64,000 nt of DNA from Rhodocyclales bacterium (GTDB lineage Bacteria; Pseudomonadota; Gammaproteobacteria; Burkholderiales; Rhodocyclaceae): the NCBI GenBank assembly GCA_016235165.1, contig JACRLX010000024.1:124001-188000 (forward strand). The letters are read 5' to 3'. Every line of letters begins with the position of its first letter. Position 1 is the stretch's first letter. Below are positions 54,332 through 64,000 of the stretch, one piece after another. Both the position numbers and the translations under genes were made by a program. The notes beneath the pieces are model-generated. The model worked only from the letters and a program-made list of their open reading frames with translations, had not been told where the DNA came from and ran no database searches.

Positions 54332-55847
54332 CCGCGACCGGGATCTTGCCTATCCTGGCCTGCCATTCCCTGGGGCCGGTCTGGTGCACCGAGCTGCCGC
54401 TGGAGTCGACCGCGACCGTAACCGGCATGTCCTTGACCTCGAATTCGTAGATTGCCTCCATGCCGAGGTCGGCAAAGCCCACTACTTTGGCGCCCTTGAT
54501 GGCCTTGGCCACCAGGTAGGCGGCGCCGCCGACGGCCATCAGGTAGGCCGACTTGTGCTTCCTGATCGCCTCGATTGCCACCGGCCCGCGCTCGGCCTTG
54601 CCGACCATGGAAATCAATCCGGTTTGGGTCAGCATCATCTCGGTGAACTTGTCCATGCGCGTAGCGGTGGTGGGACCGGCAGGACCGACCACTTCGTCGC
54701 GCACCGGGTCGACCGGACCGACGTAGTAGATCACGCGGTTGGTGAAATCGACCGGCAGCTTCTCTCCCTTGGCCAGCATTTCCTCGATGCGCTTGTGCGC
54801 GGCGTCGCGTCCGGTCAGCATTTTGCCGTTGAGCAGCAGGGTCTGGCCCGGCTTCCAGGAGGCGACTTCGGTCGGCGTCAGGCTGTCGAGGTTCACGCGG
54901 GTGGACTTCTCGGTGTCGGGGGCCCAGGCAACCTGCGGCCACTGGTCCAGGCTGGGCGGTTCGAGCCCGGCCGGGCCGGAGCCGTCGAGGTGGAAATGCA
55001 CGTGGCGCGTCGCCGCGCAGTTGGGGATCATCGCCACTGGCAGGCTGGCGGCGTGCGTCGGGTAGTCCATGATCTTGACGTCGAGCACCGTGGTGAGGCC
55101 ACCGAGGCCCTGGGCGCCGATGCCCAGCGCATTGACCTTGTCGTAGAGTTCCAGGCGCAGTTCCTCGATGCGGTTGGCCGGGCCGCGCGCGATCAGTTCA
55201 TCGATATCCACTGGCGCCATCAGCGATTCCTTGGCCAGCAGCATGGCCTTTTCCGGCGTGCCGCCGATGCCGATACCGAGTATTCCGGGCGGGCACCAGC
55301 CGGCGCCCATGGTCGGTACGGTCTTTAGCACCCAGTCGACGATCGAGTCCGACGGGTTGAGCATCACCATCTTTGACTTGTTCTCCGAGCCGCCGCCCTT
55401 GGCCGCGCAGATCGCTTCGACATGGTCACCCGGGACGATTTCGTAATGCACTACCGCCGGGGTGTTGTCCTTGCTGTTCTGGCGCTTTCCGGCCGGGTCG
55501 AGCAGCACCGAGGCGCGCAGCTTGTTGTCCGGGTGGGTGTAGGCGCGGCGCACGCCTTCGTCGACCATCTGCTGGATCGTGAGACTGGCATCCCATCTGG
55601 CGTTCATGCCGATCTTGAGGAAGACCACGGCAATCCCGGTGTCCTGGCAGATCGGGCGCTTGCCCTCCGCGCAGAGGCGCGAATTGGTCAGGATCTGGGC
55701 AATGGCGTCCTTTGCCGCCGCACTCTGCTCACGCTCGTAAGCGCGGCCGAGGGCCTGGATGTAGTCGAGCGGATGGTAGTAACTGATGAACTGGAAGGCA
55801 TCGGCAACGGACTGGATGAAATCTTCCTGGCGGATGGGGGCGGACAT
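54324..55847 (-). CDS. fumA: Class I fumarate hydratase (iron-sulfur)
   Basis: Protein of 507 residues from ATG 55845-55847, with GGAG 8 bases upstream. It has the fused alpha/beta form of class I fumarases: GKRPICQDTGIAVVFLKIG, GAGWCPPGILGIGIGG and AMIPNCAATRHVHFHLDG each supply a cysteine for the 4Fe-4S cluster, and the C-terminal Fumerase_C domain has GKMLTGRDAAHKRI. It interconverts fumarate and malate in the TCA cycle. It is followed downstream by murI with an 8-base overlap and preceded by yqhA 14 bases upstream. Confidence 0.93.
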   Translation of the reverse strand: MSAPIRQEDFIQSVADAFQFISYYHPLDYIQALGRAYEREQSAAAKDAIAQILTNSRLCAEGKRPICQDTGIAVVFLKIGMNARWDASLTIQQMVDEGVRRAYTHPDNKLRASVLLDPAGKRQNSKDNTPAVVHYEIVPGDHVEAICAAKGGGSENKSKMVMLNPSDSIVDWVLKTVPTMGAGWCPPGILGIGIGGTPEKAMLLAKESLMAPVDIDELIARGPANRIEELRLELYDKVNALGIGAQGLGGLTTVLDVKIMDYPTHAASLPVAMIPNCAATRHVHFHLDGSGPAGLEPPSLDQWPQVAWAPDTEKSTRVNLDSLTPTEVASWKPGQTLLLNGKMLTGRDAAHKRIEEMLAKGEKLPVDFTNRVIYYVGPVDPVRDEVVGPAGPTTATRMDKFTEMMLTQTGLISMVGKAERGPVAIEAIRKHKSAYLMAVGGAAYLVAKAIKGAKVVGFADLGMEAIYEFEVKDMPVTVAVDSSGSSVHQTGPREWQARIGKIPVAVA

Positions 55848-55861
55848 GACGGGGCTCCGGT

Positions 55862-56389
55862 TCAGTGTTTGGCCTGGCTGCTGATCAATAGGGTCTGCAT
55901 CATCACCTTGTCGGTCCAGGCGATGGCCAGGGCCGAGATCAGGAATGAAGCGTGGATTGCCACCTGGGCGATGATCACTCGGTCCTCGACCTGCGGCGCG
56001 TTGATAAAGGTGCGCAGCAGGTGGATCGAGGAAATGCTTATCAGCGCCACGGCCAGCTTGACCTTGAGCACGCCGGCGTTGACGTGGGACAGCCACTCCG
56101 GCTGGTCGGGGTTGCCTTCGAGGTCGAGCTTGGAAACGAAGGTCTCGTAGCCGCCGATGATCACCATCACCAGCAGGTTGGCGATCATGACCACGTCGAT
56201 CAGGCCCAGCACGATCAGCATCACTTCCGACTCGCTGAGGCTGCCGGCCTTGGTGATCAGGTGCAGCAGTTCGTGCATGAACTGATACACATAGACGCCC
56301 TGGGCGGCGATCAGGCCGAGGTAGAGCGGGGCCTGTAGCCAGCGGCTCCAGAAGATGAAACCTTCCATCGGTTTGGTCAGTGAATTCAT
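55862..56389 (-). CDS. yqhA: UPF0114 membrane protein (YqhA-like)
   Basis: Protein of 175 residues from ATG 56387-56389 with four hydrophobic helices. It matches the UPF0114/TIGR00645 family: [48 protein letters not shown] and [21 protein letters not shown]. Function is unknown; it is an inner-membrane protein often near central metabolic genes. Here it is followed by fumarase after 14 bases. Confidence 0.9.
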   Translation of the reverse strand: MNSLTKPMEGFIFWSRWLQAPLYLGLIAAQGVYVYQFMHELLHLITKAGSLSESEVMLIVLGLIDVVMIANLLVMVIIGGYETFVSKLDLEGNPDQPEWLSHVNAGVLKVKLAVALISISSIHLLRTFINAPQVEDRVIIAQVAIHASFLISALAIAWTDKVMMQTLLISSQAKH

Positions 56390-56681
56390 GGCATGTCGGC
56401 GCGGCAATTCGGGGGCGCAATCTTACCGCAGGCGGAGCTCGGACAGGCGCGAGAGCTCACCTGCAAGCCTGCGTAAGTCCTATGTAAGACTCTTTCGCTT
56501 TAATTCGCAAGCTCTTAAAATGCTTGGCTCCGGTGGTCAAACCGCGTTGTACCCGGCGGATCGTTCACCGAGATTGCATCCGTCGGCAGCCCCCATGAGG
56601 TCCGGCATCCGTTGCAGCCAGACCCGAGGATCGAATTTTGTTCCGGACCCGTTCCGGTAATCTGTGAGAGGAGAGGTTTCA

Positions 56682-58664
<1,983 letters not shown>

Positions 58665-58685
58665 TCTCTGTATCTCCAAAGGCAT

Positions 58686-58713
58686 AAAGCCCGTCCCTGG
58701 ACGGGCTTTTTTT
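58686..58713 (+). terminator. Rho-independent terminator of acs
   Basis: GCCCGTC (58689-58695) pairs with GACGGGC (58700-58706) around loop CCTG, followed by T7 (58707-58713). The upstream AAA extends the stem with the T run. Confidence 0.9.
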
Positions 58714-58829
58714 CGTCTGTACGATAGTAAAATAAAATGGTTGATCTGGCTCAAGTGCTCCTGATTCTGCACTTGTCATGAAACGACAAGCGCATTAAGA
58801 TGCGCCGTGCTATCAACGCGCGATAGACC

Positions 58830-61520
58830 ATGGCCACCGCTACAGACAACGCCGTACCGCTTACCGGCAATCCGCTGATCGATGGCCTGACCTGGGGTGC
58901 CGCTTGGCAGTTCGGTGCCGCGCCTCATGTATTGACATACTCCCTTAGTCTCAACGACAACCCGAACGGCGGAGCGTGGAATACGACACTGTCGAATGCG
59001 GTCAGGGCGGCGCTCGCCGCATGGTCCAACGTGGCCAACATTTCGTTTGTCGAGGTTGGTGGCGGCGAGGTGTATCTGCAAAGCACGGCGGATCTGGCAT
59101 TCATGCTGACCGGGAATGAACTGCAGACGGGTATGCCAGGCCTGGTTGGTCTTGGCTTGCCTCCGAGCCCCTCGCTGGCGAATACCTTGCTGGCCGCCGG
59201 CGGCGCCGATAGGTCGTTCTATTCGCAGCCCGAGGGCGACATTGCCCTGGACAACTATTACTCAGGCTTTTCTTACACGAGTCCCGGCGGCGTTGGCTTG
59301 ACGATCATGTTGCACGAGATCGGGCACGCACTCGGATTGAAGCATACCGATTCCACCTATGACGGACGACCGAGCTTTGGCAGCCTGGGAATCGCGAATC
59401 TCGACTCAAACCTTTATACGGTGATGAGTTACACGGATCCCAGCGGGTCGCAAATCGGAACCAGTCTTGGCTCGGGGAATGCCGCGACACCGATGCCGCT
59501 CGACATTCTGGCAATCCAGCAGATTTATGGCGCCAATTCAGGCTATCACACGGGAGACGACTCCTATCAGTTTATCGATAGTGGCGCGGTCCAAACGATT
59601 TGGGATGCTGGTGGCAATGATACGGTCAGCGCCAGCAACTTCGGAAACTCGAATGCGACGATCGATCTTCGGGCAGGTCATTTTTCACAAGTCGGAGGCT
59701 CGTCTTCCAGGCTTGGCATTGCCTACGGCGTAGCTATTGAAAATGCAGTAGGCGGACTTGGGAACGACGTCCTGCTCGGCAATGAAGTTCCCAATCGTTT
59801 GGATGGTGGCGCGGGTATCGACACCATGGTTGGCGGTGCCGGCGACGATACCTACGTCGCTGACTCGGCTCAGGATGTCGTGTCGGAGAGCGCGAACGAT
59901 GGCATCGATACTGTTTTGGCGTCGGTTGAATTCGTATTGCCAAACCACGTTGAGAATCTTTCCTTGACTGGAACCGGAACCATCAATGGCACGGGAAATG
60001 GAACTGCAAATTCCCTGTCAGGCAATCTCAAGGCCAATGTCCTTTCCGGCGGCGGAGGCGACGATATATTTGTCGGGGGTGGTGGCCGAGATACGCTTGT
60101 TGGCGGCACCGGCAGTGATACCTACAAAGTAGGAAATGATGCGACTGCGCCAAATACCTTGACAATTTCAGGTGATCCATCGGCGATTCTTGCAAACTGG
60201 CCGACTGGAACGTTCAACTTTAACTACGGTGCTTTCATCAGCCAGAACGGGGCATATTCATCGAACGGTTTTAGCTTCCTTCTGGGGGATTCCGACGGGG
60301 ATGGTTTGGCAAATACATTGAGCGTAGTTGCATCCTATCCAAGTACGGATCTTTTTCAGCACAATGGCTTCAATTTGTCATTTAGTCACTATTCATTGGG
60401 AGAGGCTCTTCACGTTGGGCGATACACCGACTTTGTTTTTGGCTATGCGCCAAATGGTGTGTCAGCAAGTTTTTCCGCGATTGGTTCTGGCGTTAGCTAC
60501 CAGTATCTTTCCGAGGTGAACATTGAGGCAATTGATATTGAGTACGGAACGCAAACCCCGTTCTTGAATAGTCTTGCAATGAGTTTCCGATATCAGACTT
60601 CGGTTGATGCCCCGCTTACTTTAGTTCGGTTTGATTACAACTCCTCGTCACGCTGGGCATTGACGGATGAAGTCGCGGTCGTCGAACTCCCAGGCGAGGG
60701 GTACGATGTTGTCGAAAGCAAAGATTCATATGCGTTGCCCGACAACGTCGAGGAGCTACGGCTGGGCGGCGCGGTGAATATAGTGGGCAAGGGAAACGAT
60801 GCCGAGAACATGATTGTCGGCAACGCCGGTGACAACCTGATTCAAGGTTTGGGAGGCAACGACACACTTTCAGGAAGCTTCGGCAACGACACCATGATTG
60901 GCGGTGCCGGCAACGACAGCCTTAACGGCGGCTTTGGTCTCGATGTGGCTGTGTTCTCCGGAGTGGTAACCGGCTACACCGTGGCCAAAGCAGGCAAGGC
61001 CTATACCGTAACCGACATCAATTCGGCGAACGGTGACGACGGCATTGACACGCTGACGGGCATCGAGCGGATCCGGTTTGCCGATGGTGAAATGGGGGTG
61101 CTTGCCGAGCCGGGGATGCGCATTGGGCATGTCGAATACCCGGCGCAGTGGTTGGCCAACTACGTTGTCGCCGACTTCAATGCCGATGGCAGGATGGATA
61201 TTTCGTGGATGACGAGAGCCGGCTTAACCGGGACATGGACGATCGATGGTGCGAATGTCTGGGACGCCGATGCCATGAACTCACCGTTCACGGATTGGAC
61301 AACGGTCGACAACAACGGTGACGGGAGGGCGGATGTGGCATTCCAACACATGGCGGGCGGCGGTATGGTCCAGTGGAATTCCCTGAGCCTTGCGGCTCAG
61401 ACCATTCCGGCCCTGCCTATTGCTCCAGAGATGCCAACTGCTCCACCGACCATTCCACCTACTCCTCCTGTCAGCCCGCCTCTGGCTCCCCCTCCACCGG
61501 AACCGGGCTGGGGCATGTAG
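58830..61520 (+). CDS. Serralysin-like RTX metalloprotease with proline-rich tail
   Basis: Protein of 896 residues from ATG 58830, without a Sec signal. The catalytic domain has a metzincin zinc motif HEIGHALGLKH (His162, Glu163, His166, His172) and Met-turn VMSYT (Met199). A peptidase M10 C-terminal-like region follows (DILAIQQIYGAN), then RTX nonapeptides such as GGLGNDVL, GGAGIDTM and GGAGDDTY (about residues 308-342) and GGNDTLSGSFGNDTMIGG (about 675-692). It ends with two FG-GAP-like units (DFNADGRMD, NNGDGRADV) and a Pro-rich tail. A type I signal is expected but the last residues are unusual. A small inverted repeat (CTTGTC/GACAAG at 58772-58790) lies upstream. Confidence 0.9.
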   Translation: MATATDNAVPLTGNPLIDGLTWGAAWQFGAAPHVLTYSLSLNDNPNGGAWNTTLSNAVRAALAAWSNVANISFVEVGGGEVYLQSTADLAFMLTGNELQTGMPGLVGLGLPPSPSLANTLLAAGGADRSFYSQPEGDIALDNYYSGFSYTSPGGVGLTIMLHEIGHALGLKHTDSTYDGRPSFGSLGIANLDSNLYTVMSYTDPSGSQIGTSLGSGNAATPMPLDILAIQQIYGANSGYHTGDDSYQFIDSGAVQTIWDAGGNDTVSASNFGNSNATIDLRAGHFSQVGGSSSRLGIAYGVAIENAVGGLGNDVLLGNEVPNRLDGGAGIDTMVGGAGDDTYVADSAQDVVSESANDGIDTVLASVEFVLPNHVENLSLTGTGTINGTGNGTANSLSGNLKANVLSGGGGDDIFVGGGGRDTLVGGTGSDTYKVGNDATAPNTLTISGDPSAILANWPTGTFNFNYGAFISQNGAYSSNGFSFLLGDSDGDGLANTLSVVASYPSTDLFQHNGFNLSFSHYSLGEALHVGRYTDFVFGYAPNGVSASFSAIGSGVSYQYLSEVNIEAIDIEYGTQTPFLNSLAMSFRYQTSVDAPLTLVRFDYNSSSRWALTDEVAVVELPGEGYDVVESKDSYALPDNVEELRLGGAVNIVGKGNDAENMIVGNAGDNLIQGLGGNDTLSGSFGNDTMIGGAGNDSLNGGFGLDVAVFSGVVTGYTVAKAGKAYTVTDINSANGDDGIDTLTGIERIRFADGEMGVLAEPGMRIGHVEYPAQWLANYVVADFNADGRMDISWMTRAGLTGTWTIDGANVWDADAMNSPFTDWTTVDNNGDGRADVAFQHMAGGGMVQWNSLSLAAQTIPALPIAPEMPTAPPTIPPTPPVSPPLAPPPPEPGWGM

Positions 61521-61686
61521 CGTTCCACAAGCGGTAGCGGCACGGATGCGGGTGTCGCTGCCGGATTCGCGTTTGCCGGGTTGTATACCCCGGCCCGCCC
61601 CTTGGGTACCATAGACCCGCGCACATCATGGTTTCGGAAGTGACCCCATGATCCGCCCATGGGGTGAAGATGCCAGGCAGGACACC

Positions 61687-63615
61687 TTAATCGAGATGAG
61701 GAATTTGGCCGGGTCCGGAAAGTGGGAGTGTCAGGATTAGCTTCGTGCCCTGACCCGGTTTTGAGTCAAGCTCAAGTTTCCCGCCGATTCGGTTGGCGCG
61801 ACGGAAAAGCGATTCGATGCCTTTGTGTAGATGATTTTCACGTTCTGCGTCAACATTGAATCCTTTGCCATCGTCGATGATCGATAGCACGAGTGTCAGT
61901 CCGTCCTCGCTCACCTTCAAGGCGATTTCCTTGGCGCGGGCATGCTTGAGACTGTTGGTCAGCGCTTCCTGCACCATGCGCAGAATATCGAGGCGCTGGC
62001 CGGGGCTAAGCCACTCCATCGGCGGCAGCGCCGTGATGTCCCAGTTCAAGGTCAATCCGGCCGCCTTGAGTTGGGGTTCGAGACGAAAGCGGAGGTCGGC
62101 GAGCAGGTCGGGCAGCCCGTCGTTTTCCGGCTCCAGCGCGTCGATGATCAGCCTCATGTCATCGAGGCACTGGCGTAGTACCTTCGCTACCTCCGCCTGC
62201 TGCATTTCGCCCTTTTCCACGATGGCCAGCGAGGTGAGCAGTGTTCCACCCAAGCCATCGTGCATGTCGGCCATCAGGCGCTGCCGTTCGAGCAGCAGGG
62301 TTTGCCGCCGCTCGTTGTCGCGCAAGCGAAGATAGCTCTCTTCTAGTTCGGCCTGGCGCTGCACCAATCTTGTGGCGAGCGAGGCGCTCATCCGTTCCTG
62401 GTCCTCCAGCGCCGCCAGGTAGCGTCGCTGAACGGCAAACTCGAAGGCGCCGAAAATAAACACGCAGCTATAGGCAAAGAGAAACAAATGCTCGGGCGTG
62501 ACGCGCCTCTCGAGGAGCAGGATGTCGTGAAAGCCGAAGCCGATGCAAAGCCAGAGCGCAAGGCACAGCAACTTGATCTCGATCCGGCCGCCGCGCAGTG
62601 CAAGCCAGCTCAGCATGCTGGTGACGAGTATCGCCACGCTGCCGCTAACCCAGTGCATCAACGAGCTGCCGCCCGATTGCCAGGGCCAAACCGGTAGCGT
62701 CAGTACGGTCGCGGCAACGACGAAACTCATCAAGGCGCGTTCGACGCGCGGAAAGCGGCGTTCGTCGAAGCGGAAGGCAAACAGGTAAGCGAGGGCAATG
62801 ATCCACCATACCGCGCAGTCGGTCAGCCACAGATGCCAGGCCATCACGATATCGCTGTCGGGAAGATTGACGAACAGCCTCAGGTTCCAGATCCACCAGG
62901 CCAGCGACATCAGCGCAAGCAGCAGATGCTGGTCTTCCGAGCGGCGCTTCCACCAGAAGTACAGGGACAGCATGCCCATCAGCAGCACCACCAGCGAACT
63001 CGCCTGCAATAGCGTCGATTGCCAGAAGACACGGCTGGAAACCAGTGGGCTGATCGCCGCCTCCGGGCCGATGCGGATGCGCGACAGCGCGTAGCCGACT
63101 TCGGGATGGAAGGGCGTTGCGAGCACAACTTTCATCGGCCCGCGGGACGGTGGAAGGCTGACTACGATCGGCCGGTTCCATTGCTTGCGCCAGTCGTTCA
63201 CGTTGTTGGCCACGGGCTCGCCGTTCACCCAGAGCTGATATTCGCCCACCATCAGGCGCGGCACGTAGAACATCAGCGCCTCGCCGGGCGCCAGATCGGC
63301 CGGCGCTGAATAGTGCACGCGGAACCAGGCTCGCAGCGGCTTACCTCTTGGCAAATCGATCAATGCCTTGCGTGTCTTCATGTCGGGCAGCGCAATGGTT
63401 TCCCAGCGGGCCTCGCGGTCCGGCGGTGGGCGAAGCACAATGTCGTGTAGCGAAAGGCCGTCAGGCAAGGTCTCGATCCAGCGTTCGGCCGAGTCGTACT
63501 GCCTGATGCGTGTCGAATCCGTCGGATCGACCAACAAGCTGGCCAGTGTGGCCACGGCCGGCAGCACCAGCGCCAAAGCAACCAGCCGGACAAGCCGGCG
63601 CCAGCGCTCAGTCAT
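61687..63615 (-). CDS. Sensor histidine kinase, NarX/7TMR-DISM-like
   Basis: Protein of 642 residues. The N-terminal signal/helix (residues 9-28) is followed by an extracellular beta-rich domain (about 35-185) similar to 7TMR-DISM extracellular domains, then about seven hydrophobic segments (about 205-405). A HisKA_3-type dimerisation domain carries MADMHDGLGGTLLTSL with phospho-acceptor His452, and the ATPase domain has EALTNSLKHARAKEI and IIDDGKGFNV. This type signals to NarL/LuxR regulators. Its start overlaps the stop of the regulator gene by 8 bases, so the regulator is first in the operon. Confidence 0.9.
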   Translation of the reverse strand: MTERWRRLVRLVALALVLPAVATLASLLVDPTDSTRIRQYDSAERWIETLPDGLSLHDIVLRPPPDREARWETIALPDMKTRKALIDLPRGKPLRAWFRVHYSAPADLAPGEALMFYVPRLMVGEYQLWVNGEPVANNVNDWRKQWNRPIVVSLPPSRGPMKVVLATPFHPEVGYALSRIRIGPEAAISPLVSSRVFWQSTLLQASSLVVLLMGMLSLYFWWKRRSEDQHLLLALMSLAWWIWNLRLFVNLPDSDIVMAWHLWLTDCAVWWIIALAYLFAFRFDERRFPRVERALMSFVVAATVLTLPVWPWQSGGSSLMHWVSGSVAILVTSMLSWLALRGGRIEIKLLCLALWLCIGFGFHDILLLERRVTPEHLFLFAYSCVFIFGAFEFAVQRRYLAALEDQERMSASLATRLVQRQAELEESYLRLRDNERRQTLLLERQRLMADMHDGLGGTLLTSLAIVEKGEMQQAEVAKVLRQCLDDMRLIIDALEPENDGLPDLLADLRFRLEPQLKAAGLTLNWDITALPPMEWLSPGQRLDILRMVQEALTNSLKHARAKEIALKVSEDGLTLVLSIIDDGKGFNVDAERENHLHKGIESLFRRANRIGGKLELDSKPGQGTKLILTLPLSGPGQIPHLD

Positions 63616-64000
63616 GCACCAGGCCCTGCAATCGCGCCTCGTAAATGGCTTCGGATTTCGAGTTGACTTGCAGTTTGCGATAGCAGCGCTTCACGTAGGT
63701 CAGCACGGTCTGCCGCGATATCCCCATCAGTCCGGCGATCTCTTCGTAACTGAAGCCCTTGGCAGCAAGCTGCAGCATTTCGAGCTCGCGTTCGGAAAGA
63801 CCGACCGGCTGGTTGACCGCTACCTCGGAACGAGGCGCGAACAGCTTCATCACCCGGCGCGCGATCTTGGGACTGATTGGGCTGCCGCCCTGACGCAGGG
63901 TAGCCACCTGTTCGGCAATGTGTTCGGTCGGCGTGTCCTTCAGCAGGTAGCCGGTGGCGCCGGCACCGATGGCGTCGACGATGTTGCGATCGTCGGCAAA
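63608..64000 (-). CDS. NarL/LuxR-family response regulator, C-terminal part (gene runs off window)
   Basis: The frame is open to the right edge and is read right to left. The last part of a receiver domain is visible (FADDRNIVDAIGAGATGYLLKD, split as ATGYLLKD with the conserved Lys), then a linker and a LuxR-type helix-turn-helix: LSERELEMLQLAAKGFSYEE and IAGLMGISRQTVLTYVKRCY. The phosphorylated Asp lies outside the window. It is partner of the kinase encoded directly downstream. A start at 63907 inside the gene would cut the receiver domain and is not credible. Confidence 0.88.
   Translation of the reverse strand, partial: FADDRNIVDAIGAGATGYLLKDTPTEHIAEQVATLRQGGSPISPKIARRVMKLFAPRSEVAVNQPVGLSERELEMLQLAAKGFSYEEIAGLMGISRQTVLTYVKRCYRKLQVNSKSEAIYEARLQGLVHD

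Noticed and set aside
61643-61665. Inverted repeat ACCCCATG/CATGGGGT between the protease and kinase genes
   Set aside because: The stem is only 8 bp and has no T run on either strand; not enough to call a terminator or operator.

Overview
The window reads as chromosomal DNA of a Gram-negative betaproteobacterium, probably Rhodocyclales-like (Azonexus/Dechloromonas type). This rests on high GC, the style of the housekeeping proteins (RelA, class I fumarase, YqhA, acetyl-CoA synthetase, H-NS-family protein) and the Wza/Wzc machinery. No rRNA, tRNA, CRISPR or insertion sequence was seen, and no gene-free stretch exceeds 300 bases. GC values are judged by eye, not computed.

Region 1 (1-10 kb) holds the end of an MltD-like murein transglycosylase, then a polysaccharide export block: Sel1-repeat protein, outer-membrane beta-barrel, Wza-like export protein, Wzc-like tyrosine autokinase, PHP-type tyrosine phosphatase and a TPR protein. 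An O-antigen ligase/polymerase-like protein and an orphan FecR-domain protein lie on the opposite strand.

Region 2 (10-23.4 kb) holds a sugar aminotransferase, a UDP-HexNAc dehydrogenase and a GT4 glycosyltransferase. These are followed by a type I secretion ABC/HlyD pair and a divergent ~6 kb RTX protein gene. That gene is built from three ~2 kb modules, and its reading frame is broken twice at the same point of a repeated segment.

Region 3 (23.5-44.6 kb) is a Wzx/Wzy-type glycan cluster on the plus strand. It contains a CDP-sugar C-methylation module (rfbF, rfbG, epimerase, C-methyltransferase), two more aminotransferases, methyltransferases, flippase, polymerase, four glycosyltransferases or related enzymes, and a GNAT-methyltransferase fusion. 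A TPP-dependent E1 alpha/beta pair suggests a two-carbon branched sugar. Two different polyprenyl-phosphate initiating transferases and a WbpM/CapD-like dehydratase close the cluster. Two AT-rich islands (about 27.95-29.4 kb and 32.45-34.9 kb) show it is a mosaic.

Region 4 (44.6-58.7 kb) is mostly core: H-NS-like protein, a metallo-beta-lactamase-fold protein fused to cyclic-nucleotide-binding-like domains, galE, mtfA, relA, a MASE2-GGDEF cyclase, a metallophosphoesterase, murI, fumarase, yqhA and acs. Region 5 (58.8-64 kb) holds a serralysin-like RTX metalloprotease, probably another type I secretion client, and a NarL-type two-component pair whose regulator runs off the window.

Taken together, genes for making and exporting a surface glycan are interleaved with genes for secreting large calcium-binding proteins, with ppGpp and c-di-GMP synthetases nearby.
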